A stretch of 64,000 nt of DNA from Gelatoporia subvermispora B (GCA_000320605.2 KB445803.1:130382-194381), one strand, 5' to 3'; counted from the first letter of the stretch, positions 34,301-46,639 are shown. Program-made: numbers and translations. The notes: generated by a model not told the origin, from the letters alone.

Positions 34301-35566
34301 GGGTCTGTCGTCTGTTGCGGCGCGGGCTTTTGCGCCCCTCTCTTGTTTCAGCCTTCAGCCCAACGTGGCCGCACCCCGGCGATTAGTCTGTATCGGTCGG
34401 CGGTGCGACTACTGCGCACATATTGTGCGAGAGCAGCGCAGATACTTGCGGTACGGGCGGGTGCGGATCTGACGGCGCGAGCGCGGTGGGAGTTGGGAAC
34501 GACGAGCTAGTTTCGGGGAGCTGCGGGAGCCAAAGATAATTCGAAGCCCGCGAGTATGGTGATCCAGCACCAGGCGAGGAGACGTTGCTCCATGTGGCAC
34601 ATTGGTAAAACAAGGCGAAGAGAACGCGCGGCGGAGCTCTGGGTTGCGAAGCGTGCGCGCGGGGCGTCGTCCCCAGGAAGCTGCACCGTCCTAGTGCCGA
34701 TGACGTCTAGGGTCGCATGATAGGCGTAGCTAGCTGCTCTGCCCTGCGCTTGTGTTGTCTGGCGGATCATTGCTGGGAATCACGGATGACATCGCTCACC
34801 TGGGAAGTAATGCGTCCGCCAATCGCTACGTGATATCGCGCGACAGGTCTAACATGCGGCCTCACCGTGTGAGGTGTGCTCTAAAGAGCTTGTCAGATTG
34901 GCTCGGACGTCTATTACGGCCGTGTGTTGTCCTTGTGTCGTGAGTGGTCCCCGCGCAGTCGACGCTCGTATATGACTGAATGGCAATGTCGTTTTGGGCG
35001 TGCTCGTCCCATCGTGACGACTTCGTGGGCAATCGAGGAGATTCATGTGCTTTTTTTACGCGTCTAGATGGAGCGTGACCGACCGAGGCTAAGAGAATGA
35101 GTCTGGGGATGCGATTAGCGAAGCCCGTTCTGGTAGGTATGCCCGAACCTGCCACATACCTTGGACTGACAATACGCATCCCTGAACGTCAGAAAATCAC
35201 TCTCTTTTAGATCCGCGGCAGTCCATCTATTTGTATTGCTAGCATTCCGCTAGTAGCAATGTTGCTGCCAACCCCAGAAGGGCGCATGGCGGGCGCTTAA
35301 GGTTATTCCGGGTCTCCATCAGTTAAGTCCCCAATTCCACAACGTCATGGCATGCGAACGAGCTCAAAACCATCAAAGCATTGCGAAATATAGACAACAA
35401 CGGCATAGCAATGGAAACGAGGGCATATTCCAGAATGCAGGCCCCACCTTCTCCACCTAATAGCTGCCTGCCCCACGATTCAGTCGTGCGCGAAGATCAG
35501 AGGGTTCCGTGAAGAGTGTCCATGAAACTGGTAACCGTCCTCGGGTGAAGCGGAGCACGACCGAAA

Positions 35567-37770
35567 TCATGAACTAGGCGTTGTCTGGGGAAGGGAGCTG
35601 GGTACGTTCGGTGCGCCCGGGGCGTGCGCCACATCGGGTTTCGGATCGATCTTGTTCTCAATCTCCAGCATGGCGCAGAACGCGGCCGTCTGCGGGTTCG
35701 GCCAGTGTCGCACTGTAATGGTGGAATCAAACGGACGTGAGCATCCATGCATCCACAGCGCGACAATAAGCTCACATGGCTCCGTGACGCGCCCCCGCCG
35801 CGCGGGGGGCGGCGCTGTCATCTCGAACTTCTGCACGTCGCCGACGCGAATAGATCCCTTGTCGCCGAGGACGTGCTTCTTCACCCACTCGAGCTCGCGC
35901 TGCACCGCCGCCCGTGCAGTCGCCTCGTCCGGGTATGGGAGCTGGTGCCGCTCAAGCGACATGTACGGGTGGAAGGCGCGCGTGATCGCGAGCCACTCGG
36001 GGTCGAACGTGAGCACGGGCGGCCCATCGTGCAGCTTCTTGTGGGGAAGCTTCACATTTGTCACCTGGCGCCACTTTCATTCAGATCTGGACTGCAGTGT
36101 AAGACGCGGTGAAGACGCACCTCGAGATACTGCTTCGGGTTCGAGTGGTTCACGCACTTGCCAAGTCCGAGGAAGCTGGTGACCTTTTTTGGCTTCGGTG
36201 GGGGCGGTGGCGCCTCGACGGCCTCCTCTTCGTCATCGAGCATGATCTCGTCTGGATTCCGCGATGAATGCGCTACGTCGGGCGTCTCCTGTACAAAAGC
36301 TGTCGCTCCCGAAGGGTTTGGCGCCGGCAGGTCATCGACAGTGTCAACTACAAGTGCTTGCTCAACCTCGATCTCCTCACTGTTGGGAGCTGGCGGTTCT
36401 TGCTCCGCGACAGTAGTACTCGACTGAGCAATCTCTTCATCCTCTATCACGATCTCGTCTGGATTGGACGCGTTCGGCCTGCTTGGACATATTGAAGTCG
36501 GTTGCTCAAGATCTTCATCTTCAATCGCAATCTCATCCGGATTCAGAACCCGTCCTTGCGCACCACTGGACTCGGGCTTCGTACTAGGACCAGCCTCTGG
36601 TTGCGCTGGCTCGTCGTGTACGACTTCCGCCTCGAATCGACAGTGCAGGTGCGCGGAGTACCAGTAGCGTGGTTTCAGGTTCTGCAGGAGGCCCATCATC
36701 GGAGGGGATCCGAGTTTTCCGGTCCGGATATCCTCCTTGAAAAATGGTTTCCGGTGGAGCAGAGCGCTGACGTTCCCATATTGCACAATGTTCTGGGGCC
36801 AGTCATGCGACAGGAAGACGTCAGGAGACGAAAGCTAGGATAATGGAAGTCAGTGGGAGAGCTGCGGGTCACATGAGAAAGGGAGAAGACTCACGAGAGA
36901 GAGACGGCGGACATTGAATTCGCGGGTGTGGTATATACTTCTCATTGCACCGTGCTGGTACGGGACGCGCTCCCAATGTCCTATATCCATTAGCAACTCT
37001 CAGTGAGTATTCTCTTTTCTTGCGCATAGTACACCATACCTTGTTGAAAGTCGCTGGGGTAGAAAATACCAGACGAGCCTGCGATACGAAGGCCGTTCAC
37101 CTGCACACATCCCGCGTGTCCTAGGAAGTATATCTTAGGCGCAAGCCAACCTCCGTGATAGCTATAGATATGAGCGCAGGTCGGCGTCGTACTATGGAGT
37201 GTAGAATTTGGAAGACTTACAGCTCCCAAAAATGATTTGAAGCTTCGTGGTTTCCGCCAATGACAATGGTCAGGATAGGCGCCTTCTTCTCGCCTGTGTA
37301 GTACCTGTAGACTGTATAAGCGCTCTCATCAGACGAAGCTGAATAGACGTAGGGAGCATAGGGTACACCCATATATGCTCACTTGGGAACTGTTTGTAGA
37401 TACGTACTTGTAATAATCTCTCAAGTCACGATATTTTGGCGGCACGGCCATGCATTCCAGATCGCGTTCATTGCGGTTAGCTTGGAAGTCGCCGCAAATG
37501 AGAAGTAGGTCGATCTGATGGTTATCCTTCCGTTGTTGTTCCAAGAGTTGCTCGTAGATCTTGTCAAGCTCCCCGTGGCTGCAGCCTTCGATCGCAATCT
37601 TCGTACAGCCACCGCTCGTGAGCGCACGAACAACTCGGACAGAGCGCGCTACGCACCCGCATGCTTTTCTTAGATTTGTTGAGGGGTTTCTGTTTCTTGG
37701 ATGGAGAAGATTTCTTTTTCTTGGGCGCGCTGAGGATTGCAGAGCTCCCAAAGAGTCTGCGAAGGAACAT
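35567..37770 (-). CDS. DBR1: RNA lariat debranching enzyme
   Basis: Hydrolyses the 2'-5' bond at the branch point of excised introns. Eight exons (37770-37657, 37598-37408, 37304-37221, 37161-37040, 36980-36895, 36834-36121, 36064-35776, 35712-35567) give 581 residues. Residues 1-38 are a basic leader ([20 protein letters not shown]). The core then carries the full metal-site set: [15 protein letters not shown] (Cys and His), [13 protein letters not shown] (Asp), [14 protein letters not shown] (Asn, His), FLSHDWP (His), [10 protein letters not shown] (two His). The C-terminal region keeps [21 protein letters not shown] and [16 protein letters not shown] linker of about 120 residues contains three acidic repeats of the form NPDEI-x-I/L-E/D-DE. 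This is the catalytically complete copy, unlike the paralog at 15972. It lies head to head with RPF2, about 410 bp apart. Confidence 0.93.
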
Positions 37771-38180
37771 TCACAGCGGCAGACGAGAAGGCAGACAGAG
37801 TCCGGGCCGTGCCAATTATTGCACGCACGGTTGCCTTTCACGAACAGCAGGACGTATCGGCTGACTAAGCGGCGTCTATGTAAGAGTTGAAAGATGAGCA
37901 TACCGAACGTATGTACCCTCGTATGCACAGATTACTGGCTGACTAGTGACTGGTCAGTTCTTTATGCTATGTCTACGTACATAGAAGTTGACATCTCTCG
38001 GGAAGTTTTGTTGATGGACAAGGCGGCGCAGAGGGTTTAGCACATTGGACGCTTCATGGACATATTAGGACTTCTTTCGCACGCTTGTGCTATTCTCCTT
38101 CCGCCGTGATTTTGTTGGGCGCCATAACTCACTTCCTGTGTCCTTTGCGTCTGCACCCATTCCAACGACCTGCGACAGCG
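37771..38180. promoter_or_regulatory. Divergent promoter between DBR1 and RPF2
   Basis: About 410 bp separate the ATG codons of two oppositely oriented genes for RNA metabolism and ribosome assembly. No TATA box is evident on either side. The spacing makes a shared bidirectional promoter plausible. Confidence 0.5.
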
Positions 38181-39407
38181 ATGTTGCGCACAGTGTAGCT
38201 CATTGAAACTTTTATCGTATTTCAACGCACTAACAATGCTCTTTTGCTTAGAAAGCCCAAAAATGCGCGATCTAAGCGTGCGATGCAGGCGCGAGAGCCG
38301 AAGGAGGTGGAAGACCCACGGACTGCGATTTTCGTGAAGGGAACACACACGGGGGAGAAGGTGACTGCGGTGATGAAGGAGCTGGTGCGTACTCGAGAGT
38401 TTGTCCAATGCACAGCACCTTAGATGGCTCTGGAACTAGATGGCGCTGAAACGTCCAAATGCGATTTCTTTCGCAAAGAAGAACCCTGTCCGGCCATTCG
38501 AAGATGCATCGTCACTGGAGTTTTGGGCACAAAAGAACGACGCGAGTCTGTTCGTGGTCGGACAGAGCACAAAAAAGCGGCCGGACGGGATGGCTTTCGT
38601 GCGCATGTACGACAACCGCGTGTTGGACATGTGCGAGGTCGGCGTGGAGAACTGGGCGAGCATGGCAGAGTTCAAAGTGTGTCTATCGTGCTGCCTATCA
38701 CACACTTGATGCATTTCTGATCTTGCATGCAGACACCAAAATCAACACCAGGCAACAAGCCGCTCATGCATTTTGCGTCTGAGCTCTTTGACACACACCC
38801 GCGGTTCATCCAGCTCAAGTCGATGCTCATGGACGTTTTCAATGGCGAAGCGATCGATTCGATTTGCCTCGCAGGGCTCGAACATGTCATCAGCGTATCC
38901 CTTGCTCCTACACCAGCCTCTCTTAACTCGGCTGGCGCGGCGGACGCGCTGGGCGCTGGCACGTCCTCGGACGCCGCGAGCGAGCTGAAGAATCTCCCAA
39001 AAGTGCACGTCCGCGTGTACACGATCCGCATGCTCGCCTCCGGCACGCGGATCCCGCGCGTGGAGCTCACGCCGATGGGGCCGTCGCTGGACCTCGTCCT
39101 GCGGCGGCACACTGATGCGGACGGCGAGCTGTGGAAGCAGGCGATGCGCCGGCCGAAGCTGCGGAAGCAAGAGGTGGAGAAGGGTCTCGGGAAGAAACGC
39201 AAGAACCTGGAGGTGGACGAGATGGGCGACCTGCGCGGGCGCATCCACGTCGCGAAGCAGGACCTGGGCAAGCTGCAGACACGCAAGATGAAGGGCCTCA
39301 AGGGCGCGCGGATGGAAGCGATGGCTGCGGGCGACGACAGCGACATGAGCATGGACGACGAGCAGGAAGGTGCCTCGCGGAGACGGAAACGGAGCAGGGG
39401 AGACTAG
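38181..39407 (+). CDS. RPF2: Ribosome biogenesis protein RPF2 (Brix domain)
   Basis: Works with RRS1 to load 5S RNP onto the pre-60S particle in the nucleolus. Exons 38181-38194, 38252-38384, 38440-38676 and 38733-39407 give 352 residues. The start exon codes only for MLRTV, and splicing restores the family's N-terminus MLRTVKPKNARSKRA. The Brix fold follows: PRTAIFVKGTHTGEKV, ISFAKKNPVRPFEDASSLEF, DASLFVVGQSTKKRP, RMYDNRVLDMCEVGVENW, ELFDTHPRFIQLKSMLMDVF. The C-terminus is Lys/Arg-rich (KKRKNLEVDEMGDLRGRIH, end RRRKRSRGD), as expected for a nucleolar assembly factor. A competing acceptor at 38423 would put the next exon out of frame, so 38440 is preferred. Confidence 0.93.
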
Positions 39408-40000
39408 ATCGTCGCTGTGCCTCGCTTATTGTGACACGCTCTCCCTTCCCCGCACTGGCACAGCCATCCCCTCTCCGATTGCTCGTAATGGCAGTTGTAC
39501 CACTTCCCTGCTATATCTTTGCGCATTATGCACGCTTTCTTTTGGGCTCTGTGAGACACGATTTTGCCCATTTTTAGCCGCAAAATCCAGTGGTGAGAAA
39601 ACTTCGGATCGGACATGTTTCGGGGGACGGAAAGGATGATTTGTTGGCCGGAAATAGGGCTGTGAATGGATTACGTAATACAGAGGGGATGTGCTGGTGG
39701 GCCGTCGACAGGCTTGAGTTTGTTTGCAGACCGAACGCTGTGCGATCGTCGAGGACAATTGCTCGCTGCTCCTCCCATCGTCATCTCCCCGCACGGCTGC
39801 ATTAGGCTCATTTACTTTGCTTTCAAACTTGCTCTACTGTCGCCTTGACAAGATTGCAATCGGCTTTACTGCGCTTCTGTGAAGGCCGACCACGCTCTTT
39901 TATGTGACTTTCTGCACTACGCACTTGCACATCACCTTGAAGCCATGGGTGGGTGCTCCGCAGTGCTTGAGAGGATTCAATTATAATCTTTACTTTACAG
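39408..40000. other. Intergenic; expected to hold the first exon of the Ser-rich protein
   Basis: The downstream gene must have a signal-peptide exon in or near here. I could not identify it with confidence. Confidence 0.3.
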
Positions 40001-42000
40001 CTCAACCACCTGACCCGATATTCCCTTTGTATGTCACTTGAGTAACATTCTTTATGTCCTTCTCACTAGTCGCTTTAGCCCGACTCCAACGCCCGATCCT
40101 GGTCCAGGCTCAAGCTCGTCTGCGGACCCTACCTCCTCTTCGTCTGCTTCCGCGTCATCTGCGAGTTCTTCCAGCAGTTCGTCGTCGTCGTCGTCGTCCA
40201 GTTCGGCAACATCTAGCTCGTCCTCCGACACCTCAAGTTCCTCATCGTCTACCCAGGCATCATCTTCCTCATCTTCTGTTTCCTCATCCGCTTCCTCTTC
40301 GTCGTCGTCATCTGCGACCTCGTCTGCATCGTCTTCTTCCTCTCCTGCCGCCTCCAGCGACACGAGTTCTTCGTCCAGCGCCACTTCCTCTCAATCGTCT
40401 TCTATTACCGCAGCTCCACCTGCGACCTCTCAGTCGGCTTTCACCTCTGTCGTCACTTCAGGCACTCAGGTGGTCACTGAGACCCTTACACGTCCTGTTA
40501 CCGCGGGAGGAAGCCCTACCATAGCATCAAGCCAGCGGGATGCCAGCTCAGGAGGGTGAGTGTCTGCGCTCGGGTCGACCGAAGTGATTATCGGCTTGGT
40601 GTAATACCACACATTTTGGTGCTCTTCGTATTCGCCAGTGCCGCAGACCGTTCAAACGCCGCAACACGTTTTCTATATCAGAGAACTGTCTCAGTCTGAC
40701 TCCAACGCGCACCCGACATCTCGGGTCAATCCATTGTTCAATATTCGTTTCTGTAGGAGGCGGCAATTGTACAATGGCTGATTGTCCTGTGATGTCTAAA
40801 TTTACCTTACATGGGCTGGAGCGCCGGAAGGCCATGGAACATGATTCATAACATGCGATTTGACTGATGCTGATACTTCCTGCCCAAAAGTTTCTTCCAC
40901 AACACGGGCGCAGTCGCGGGTGTATTCACCGTCGTCGGCCTCGTCGCGGCCGCGATTCTCATCTTCCTAGTGACGAACGCTGTCCGTCGCCGCCGGGCGA
41001 AGAAGTTCGACCGCGACGTCGCGGAAGCCGCTGCTGAGGCCGCCGCTAACGCGCACGCGCCGGACTTCACAGACGACGACTACGGTTACGGCGATGGCGG
41101 CATGCAAGACTTCAGCAAAATGTCCGGGCACTCGGGCTACTCCGACCACACGCACGGCACCTACGCGCAGCCGCCCATGCAGCCCGAGAGCTACAACATG
41201 AGTGAGCTCCCGCCGTTCGATCCGTACGCGGCTGCAGGCGCGGGCGCGGCAGGCATCGGCGCTGCCGGCATCAACCGCGCGCGCAGCGTGGGCCAGAAGC
41301 AGACCACGCCGTACCACGCGTTCGCTGGCCCCCAGCAGGCCCAGCTCGGCGCGAACCCGTACTACGACCCCGCTGCTTCTTACCCTCCAATGCAGGGTGG
41401 GCCGTACCCCTCCGGCCCCGCGAACAATCACGGCGCTGACCTCCTCGACGCCGCTGGCCTCACCACCGGCATGGGCCTCGTACGTGGGCCATCCCAGAAT
41501 CAGAACGGCGCGAACCTCGCGCGCAACCCGAGTGCAGGTGCCCAGGCGGCGATGGCTTCGCCCGAACCTTACCCGCCCTACCAGCAAGGCTACGGCTATG
41601 GTGGCAACAGCGATGCGAACTATGCACAGGCGCACGCACAGGCGGCCGCCCCCGCCCCTGCGCGCCCGATCTCGACTGCCACCACGGACGACCCCTATGG
41701 CGGGTACGTCGACTCGGGCGGGTTGTCGGCGCATCGCGAATCCGCCTCGCCGGACGCGCTGCCGAACCCGTTCGCTCCCCGAGGGACGTCGGGCAACTTC
41801 AGCTCGCCGGATAGCTCCGCAGAGGGTGGCGATGGCGCGGGCCCGAGCTGGCAGAGCCAGGAAGAGCACCGAATGAGCTTAAGGGACGATGAGGACTACG
41901 GGTACGGAGGCGGCAAGAGGGTCCTCAAGGTGCGTTGCGGAGGTGTGCTTCTTTGTTGCGCTGTGTTGACCGTGTGTATGTGCAGGTTGCCAATGAGTGA
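40001..42000 (+). CDS. Ser-rich single-pass membrane protein
   Basis: Visible exons: 40001-40028, 40070-40555, 40891-41929 and 41986-42000. The ectodomain is an extreme Ser/Ala/Thr stretch of about 140 residues after TPTPDPGPG, likely heavily O-glycosylated and extended. One membrane helix follows (AGVFTVVGLVAAAILIFLV), then a basic stop-transfer RRRRAKKF and a cytoplasmic tail of about 320 residues rich in Tyr, Pro, Gly and Gln (DDDYGYGDGGM, YPPYQQGYGYGG). The last exon adds VANE, giving the end KRVLKVANE, a tail seen on several basidiomycete proteins of this layout. The form resembles fungal wall-stress sensors (WSC/MID2-like: Ser/Thr rod, helix, cytoplasmic tail), but no WSC domain is visible. 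The start codon and signal peptide were not found. Confidence 0.75.
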
Positions 42001-43811
42001 TCGCCCATCAAACCAAATTGATTGTCGCCACGCCACGCCCCACAAGTCTCCCTCTCTAGCTCTCTCACCATGCGATACCGTTTTCCGTTTCATCTTTCTT
42101 ATTGCTTCTTGGGCCGCTGTGGAGTCACCGCAGGATGGTTCACTTCGTCGCCTGCCCGCCGCTCGTTTGCTTCTGCGCATAGATTATCCGCCTGCGTAAT
42201 TGTCGCTGCGTTTTGCTTCTGACTGCGTGTTATCGTTATATGCTCCCGGACAATGTGGGTGGCGTGTGTCTGTCTCTGTGTCCAGTCTACGTGTACTCCT
42301 GACGCTCGCTGTCCGCTGTCGTCTCGACCTACTTGTGTATGCCCCGGTTCGGTGACGCAGAGCACTCCAGCCCGCTGCTGATGTTCTTTACTATTTCTTT
42401 GTTTGTCTTTACCGTCAAAATGACACTTCTCCCCCTTTGCCTTGCGATCCCCATGTGTGCCCGTGACCTCTAGTAGTTACAGACGACATGGGTATCTCTA
42501 TGTAGCCGTGGAAAACATGTTATGCGAACGCTTTGGACAAATTGTAATGTCAGTTGTCCTCTATCGTCGAGTAGCCGACGTCCTGAAGCTTGAAGGTCAG
42601 ACCTCGTCATGTCCAACACTGAGTGTCACTGCGCTCATCCTTCGCGTAACGCTCGTGTGCACAAATCGATAGAAAGGCTACTATCAAACTGGAACATCCG
42701 TAGGACATATAATCACAAAAGTATGTTCGAAGTTCTCATATGCACCGAGCTTGGCCGTTAATATCACTGTGCTACATGTAGGGAACTTCGAATTCCGTAG
42801 TAAAGGCTACACGCTGGACAACATGTATATTGTAGCTGGTGCTCAATTTCGTAGTGAATGCCATTGGAATGACGGACGCACATATTGTCCGTTTGATCTA
42901 TACCGAAACTCGCGGGCACGGAGACTGCACGGAGGCGGGAGCGGGCCGAGGAAACGGCGGCCGTTGCCGGATCCCACATCTGACGTCTTCGCAGACTTTG
43001 CAAACGCTGTAGTTCAGATATACAACGGGCGATTTCCGGGGTTGATTGAGCAGCTACTGAATCACTCCTAATGGGACTCCGTCTAGACTTGTCTTTCTTA
43101 ATCAACTTATTGTCGGAGTCTCGTTGTCTGACAGTCTACGCCGACCTCCACACCTTTCCCAGGAAATTCGTCGGGGAGTCATAGACAACAGCCGGCTTGT
43201 ACAGACCCGGTGATATGGCACGGCTTTGCGGGACGACGGGCTGAAAGCTGCTATAATGCATGCTAGCAGGTCAATCTACACTCGTGATCAGTTATCTAGA
43301 CAAGCGAGATTAGCTGTGTTGATGCGGTTGTCTCGCGACCCGCCCTAGGTTAGTCCTCCATTCTTGCGTAATTTGATGGGCTGATCAAGCCCTAAAAGTG
43401 TTCTCCATTCTACTGCGCCCGCACTGACTTCCTACGGCATCGAGGATATTGGAAGTTTGTTTATGGCCTGCCATGCAGTCTTATTCCGACAGACGTCAAG
43501 CGCTGCCAATGTACACATGAAACAGCGAGCCCGTAGCTTGAATATATTAGATCTGGCTCAGACGCGACGGCAAACAATGGAATCGCTACCCCCTCGTCAC
43601 CCGTCGACCGTGACCAAGTCCGGTTTGTGAAGTGAATCCACTGATGCTTGCGGCGTACCATGGGCATACGCCTGCTAGTCCGCGATGAACCGATGTCGGG
43701 AAGGTCCACGTCCACTCCGGTGCTGCATTCCGAGGACGAAAATGTGGGACAGACTCTGTCCTGTGGGTCTAATAGTGCCCGCATCCGAGCCCCTGCCATA
43801 TCGAGCCCGGC
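42001..43811. other. Intergenic with repeat copy and kinase upstream region
   Basis: This contains the 3' flank of the Ser-rich gene, the first copy of the repeat also seen at 47145 (see 42478), and from about 43290 onward sequence alignable to the upstream flank of the kinase at 54303. An ATG-less frame at 42751-43071 looks weakly coding but has no motif. Confidence 0.4.
42478..42595. repeat. Dispersed repeat R1, copy 1
   Basis: About 110 bp, centred on gtagccgtggaaaacatg, are nearly identical to 47145-47262. Both copies lie close to the first kinase gene, one upstream and one downstream, so R1 brackets it in direct orientation. Confidence 0.75.
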
Positions 43812-43812
43812 A

Positions 43813-43844
43813 GCCGCGCCTGTGGCTAGGCGCTGTGGCAGCAA
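43813..43844 (+). promoter_or_regulatory. Conserved kinase upstream element, copy 1
   Basis: The pattern ccgcg-nn-tgtggcta-n-gcgc, then gtggc and gca, 99 bp before ATG 43912. The same pattern occurs at 50660 and 54200 before the two other tandem kinases. It contains two direct GTGGC units about 14 bp apart, as a dimeric regulator might bind. Confidence 0.6.
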
Positions 43845-43911
43845 GGATCGTTCTTCTACTTCAGCCCGTTCGCTCCCCAACCTTCTTGACTTTCCCCCCA
43901 CAATCACCACC

Positions 43912-46094
43912 ATGTTCTCGCCCAACGCGGGCGTGCTCTTTGCACGCCTCATGGGCGCCGGGTCTGCTACAGTTACAGTTACATCTCCATCTCCACCTCG
44001 GCCTGTCACAGAGAGGCTATATGTGCTGGGCCACAGAGCCCAATTCCCCTTGAATCCTATCCAGGACTGCATTCGTCAGTCACTGATAAATCGTGCCCTT
44101 CAATCCACACATCCTCTGATACGAGCGTCGTATTTCCAAAGCGACGCTCAAAAACGGTCTCGGGGCCACGGCCTGGTTCTTTGCTCCGGAATTCGGACTG
44201 TGGTCTCCGTTGGCTTCTGCATCTCCGCTCGTCTCTCTGTTGCACCCCGAGATCTCCTCGCATCATTGGTCATATGCCCCGGCTTCCAGCTTCTTCCGTC
44301 ACGCTCTCGTCCCGTCAAATTGTCAAAATGCGGTGCGGTGCGACTCGGTCAGGATTCGTCGATCGAATCTAAATCAACAGAGTCGGTTGTTTCGGTCACA
44401 TCTTCTCACCCTTCGCCGTCGTCAAGCTCGACATGCTCCAACCCCCCGGCCCCGTTAGCACCTGACGATGCTATCGCCGCCGCCAAAGCTTTCGTCGACG
44501 CAATGCACCACACCACCGACGCCACTGTGCCTACCTCTCGACAAGACGCAGAGACGGTCGCACAGGTTCCCGAGTCTCATTACGAATCCGCCGACGCGCA
44601 AGAAGCCGACGCGACGATCAGAGACCCCATCATTCTCCAGTCGCCCTTCGGCGGAGTATACTTGTACCAGTGCATGCTCGGCGCAGGCGCTCACGGCCGC
44701 GTGTTCCTCGCCCAGGAAAGGAAGAGCGAGCAGTATTTCGCAATCAAGGTTCTTACGAAACGGCGGCAGTACTCGAGGTCTGGTGGACACGCTCGTGCAC
44801 TCATCGAGAAAGGATGTATGGGCCTCGCGATGCAGGAAAACCTACCGTTTCTAATGCCACTCATTGCGTCCTGGGACGATGATGAGGACATCTTCATGAT
44901 CATAGTACGTCTGTTTCCCATGATTTATCTGATACATGCACTGATAAAGTCGAATTTAGCCGTTCTGTCCTGAGTCACTGCTTGATCTCCTGTATCGCGA
45001 TCGGGACGACACAATTGACCCAAAGCTGATCGTGGCCGAGCTTGTACGTCTCCAGTTTGCTGATATACATTGACAACACTCATCTCTGGTGACTATGAAG
45101 ATACTGGCACTTGCCATCCTACACAGTAAGGGCTTCGTGCATCGAGACCTCAAACCGGAAAACATCTTCATCACGTCTAACGGGCACATCCTTATCGGCG
45201 ATTTTGGGCTCGCGTGCATGCGCCCCCGGGAAGAGAGCAACCAAAATTTCTACCACTTTCAGATCCCAGCCGGTCTCAACGGCACGATTGGATATCTGCC
45301 CCCGGAGCTCCTCAACCCTGACAGCAGGAGTCGGACGTATACTCCCAAGGTCGATATCTTCAGCATGGGCCTCGTCCTGCTCCAGGTGTTCTTGTGGATG
45401 TCTCAGCCGCTCTTCAATGCGCAAACTATGCAAGGAACGTGGGAGCAGATGCAGGACGAAGAGTACATGTGGAAATGGAAGAAAGCTGTTGAGGCTGTCG
45501 ATGAGGACGCTGCAGATATGCTGACCAAGGTGGGTGTATCGACATAACTTCCGGACAACACCCTGACAGGGATCACTTGCAGATGCTCTCCCTCGACCCA
45601 GAAGCACGACCGACGGCTAATGAACTGTTAAGTCACCCATACTTCGTGGGCCACCAGACAGCTCTACCGGCCGATGAGCCCCCGACGGCTGCAGAACTTT
45701 TGCCGACAACCGGGTTTGCCTGGGAAATCGTTCACGCCCGCGAGATCTCCTGTTAGTAGATTATTTCGCTACATGCAAAGGTGCATGCTAATTGTGCTTC
45801 GCAGGTTTAGACCCGTCGCCGTTCCGAGGCCCCCTGTACGATGAGAACACCGTCATTGAAGCTCACAGTGAGGCCAGCGACTCCGCTGTCGAGGCACAAA
45901 GAGCTGAGTGCTTCCTTCAAGAGATGAAGAAGCAGTTTGTAATGAGAGAAACTCTGTCATGTTCGCAATTTGAATATGTCTCTCCGCCTGGTTGGGACAC
46001 GGAGACGCGACACGGGCCTTTCGAGAGCGTTGACTGGATCCCACAATACACGTGGATGGACGGTCAATTTGTACGTCTCAAGGACACGCCGTAG
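43912..46094 (+). CDS. Ser/Thr protein kinase, tandem family member 1
   Basis: Exons 43912-44904, 44960-45043, 45101-45529, 45583-45751 and 45805-46094. ATG 43912 is chosen because its context (aatcaccacc-atg) and following residues align with the starts of the two other copies; the frame is open further upstream, but there it overlaps the conserved element. The N-terminal region has VVSVGFCISARLSVAPRDL and CPGFQLLPSRSRP, shared with the paralogs, then a Ser/Thr-rich linker. The kinase domain is complete: GAGAHGRVFLAQ, FAIKVLTKR (Lys), FVHRDLKPENIF (catalytic Asp), GDFGLAC, GTIGYLPPELL, VDIFSMGLVLLQ, ARPTANELLSHPYF. After the fold comes a unique tail: FEYVSPPGWDT, ETRHGPFES, YTWMDGQFV. All catalytic residues are present, so it is probably active. 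Substrate unknown. Confidence 0.88.
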
Positions 46095-46639
46095 GGTGTC
46101 GGCGCGTCGCATTGCTTGTTATATAGCTGTGCTCTGCCCTCAGCTTCTCCAGCTCGGCTCGAGCTAACGGAATTTGTATAGTTTTATTGTCGATTTGCTG
46201 TCTGTAGATGTATCTCGGATTCGTTCTTCGTGGATTGCTATCTTTATCGGTGTTATTTGGATATACCACTCGGACTTGTTGTCATGTAGCATTGTAGCTC
46301 GATTCTGCAATGCGGTACCAATGATAACTCTCGGGGAGAATGGACATGCGGCTCCCTTGATGTGTTCAGTGTCGCTCGTCGGGTAGCGTCAGAAGGGGAG
46401 AATTTGGATGGAAAGACGTGGCAGCCTGACTGGATGAATGACACCGGTCCGATTTCGACGTGTCGCAGGTCGCATCGCGCGACAAGTCATCCCATAGAAT
46501 TGTTGTTCGAATGAAGGCGACTTATTTATTCTGTCGCTAACACTCGGACCTTTGTGGACAGAGTGAGCAGTCCTGGCATCACTACGACTGAAGGAATTGC
46601 ACCCCGGACCATACTGAAACTACATGGAAGCAGACGAGC

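Larger units (their letters stand above)
27805..35566. other. 7.7-kb GC-rich region without a convincing gene
   Basis: This lies between the ATG of the zinc-finger gene and the stop of DBR1. It holds long overlapping open frames on both strands (for example 28345-29919 minus, 28223-28972 plus), but their translations are Arg/Ala/Pro/Gly noise with no motif, mostly non-ATG starts, and no intron pattern. Simple repeats sit at 30921-30980, 31314-31345, 32079-32099 and about 32648-32680. The part next to the zinc-finger gene is probably a long promoter and 5' leader. Non-coding RNA genes cannot be excluded by eye. Confidence 0.45.

Noticed and set aside
40052..40384. Glu/Asp-rich minus-strand open frame
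   Set aside because: It is the antisense shadow of the Ser codon run in the Ser-rich membrane protein.
43648..43911. In-frame extension of kinase 1 upstream of 43912
   Set aside because: It overlaps the conserved upstream element, starts at a non-conserved codon, and neither paralog has a matching extension.
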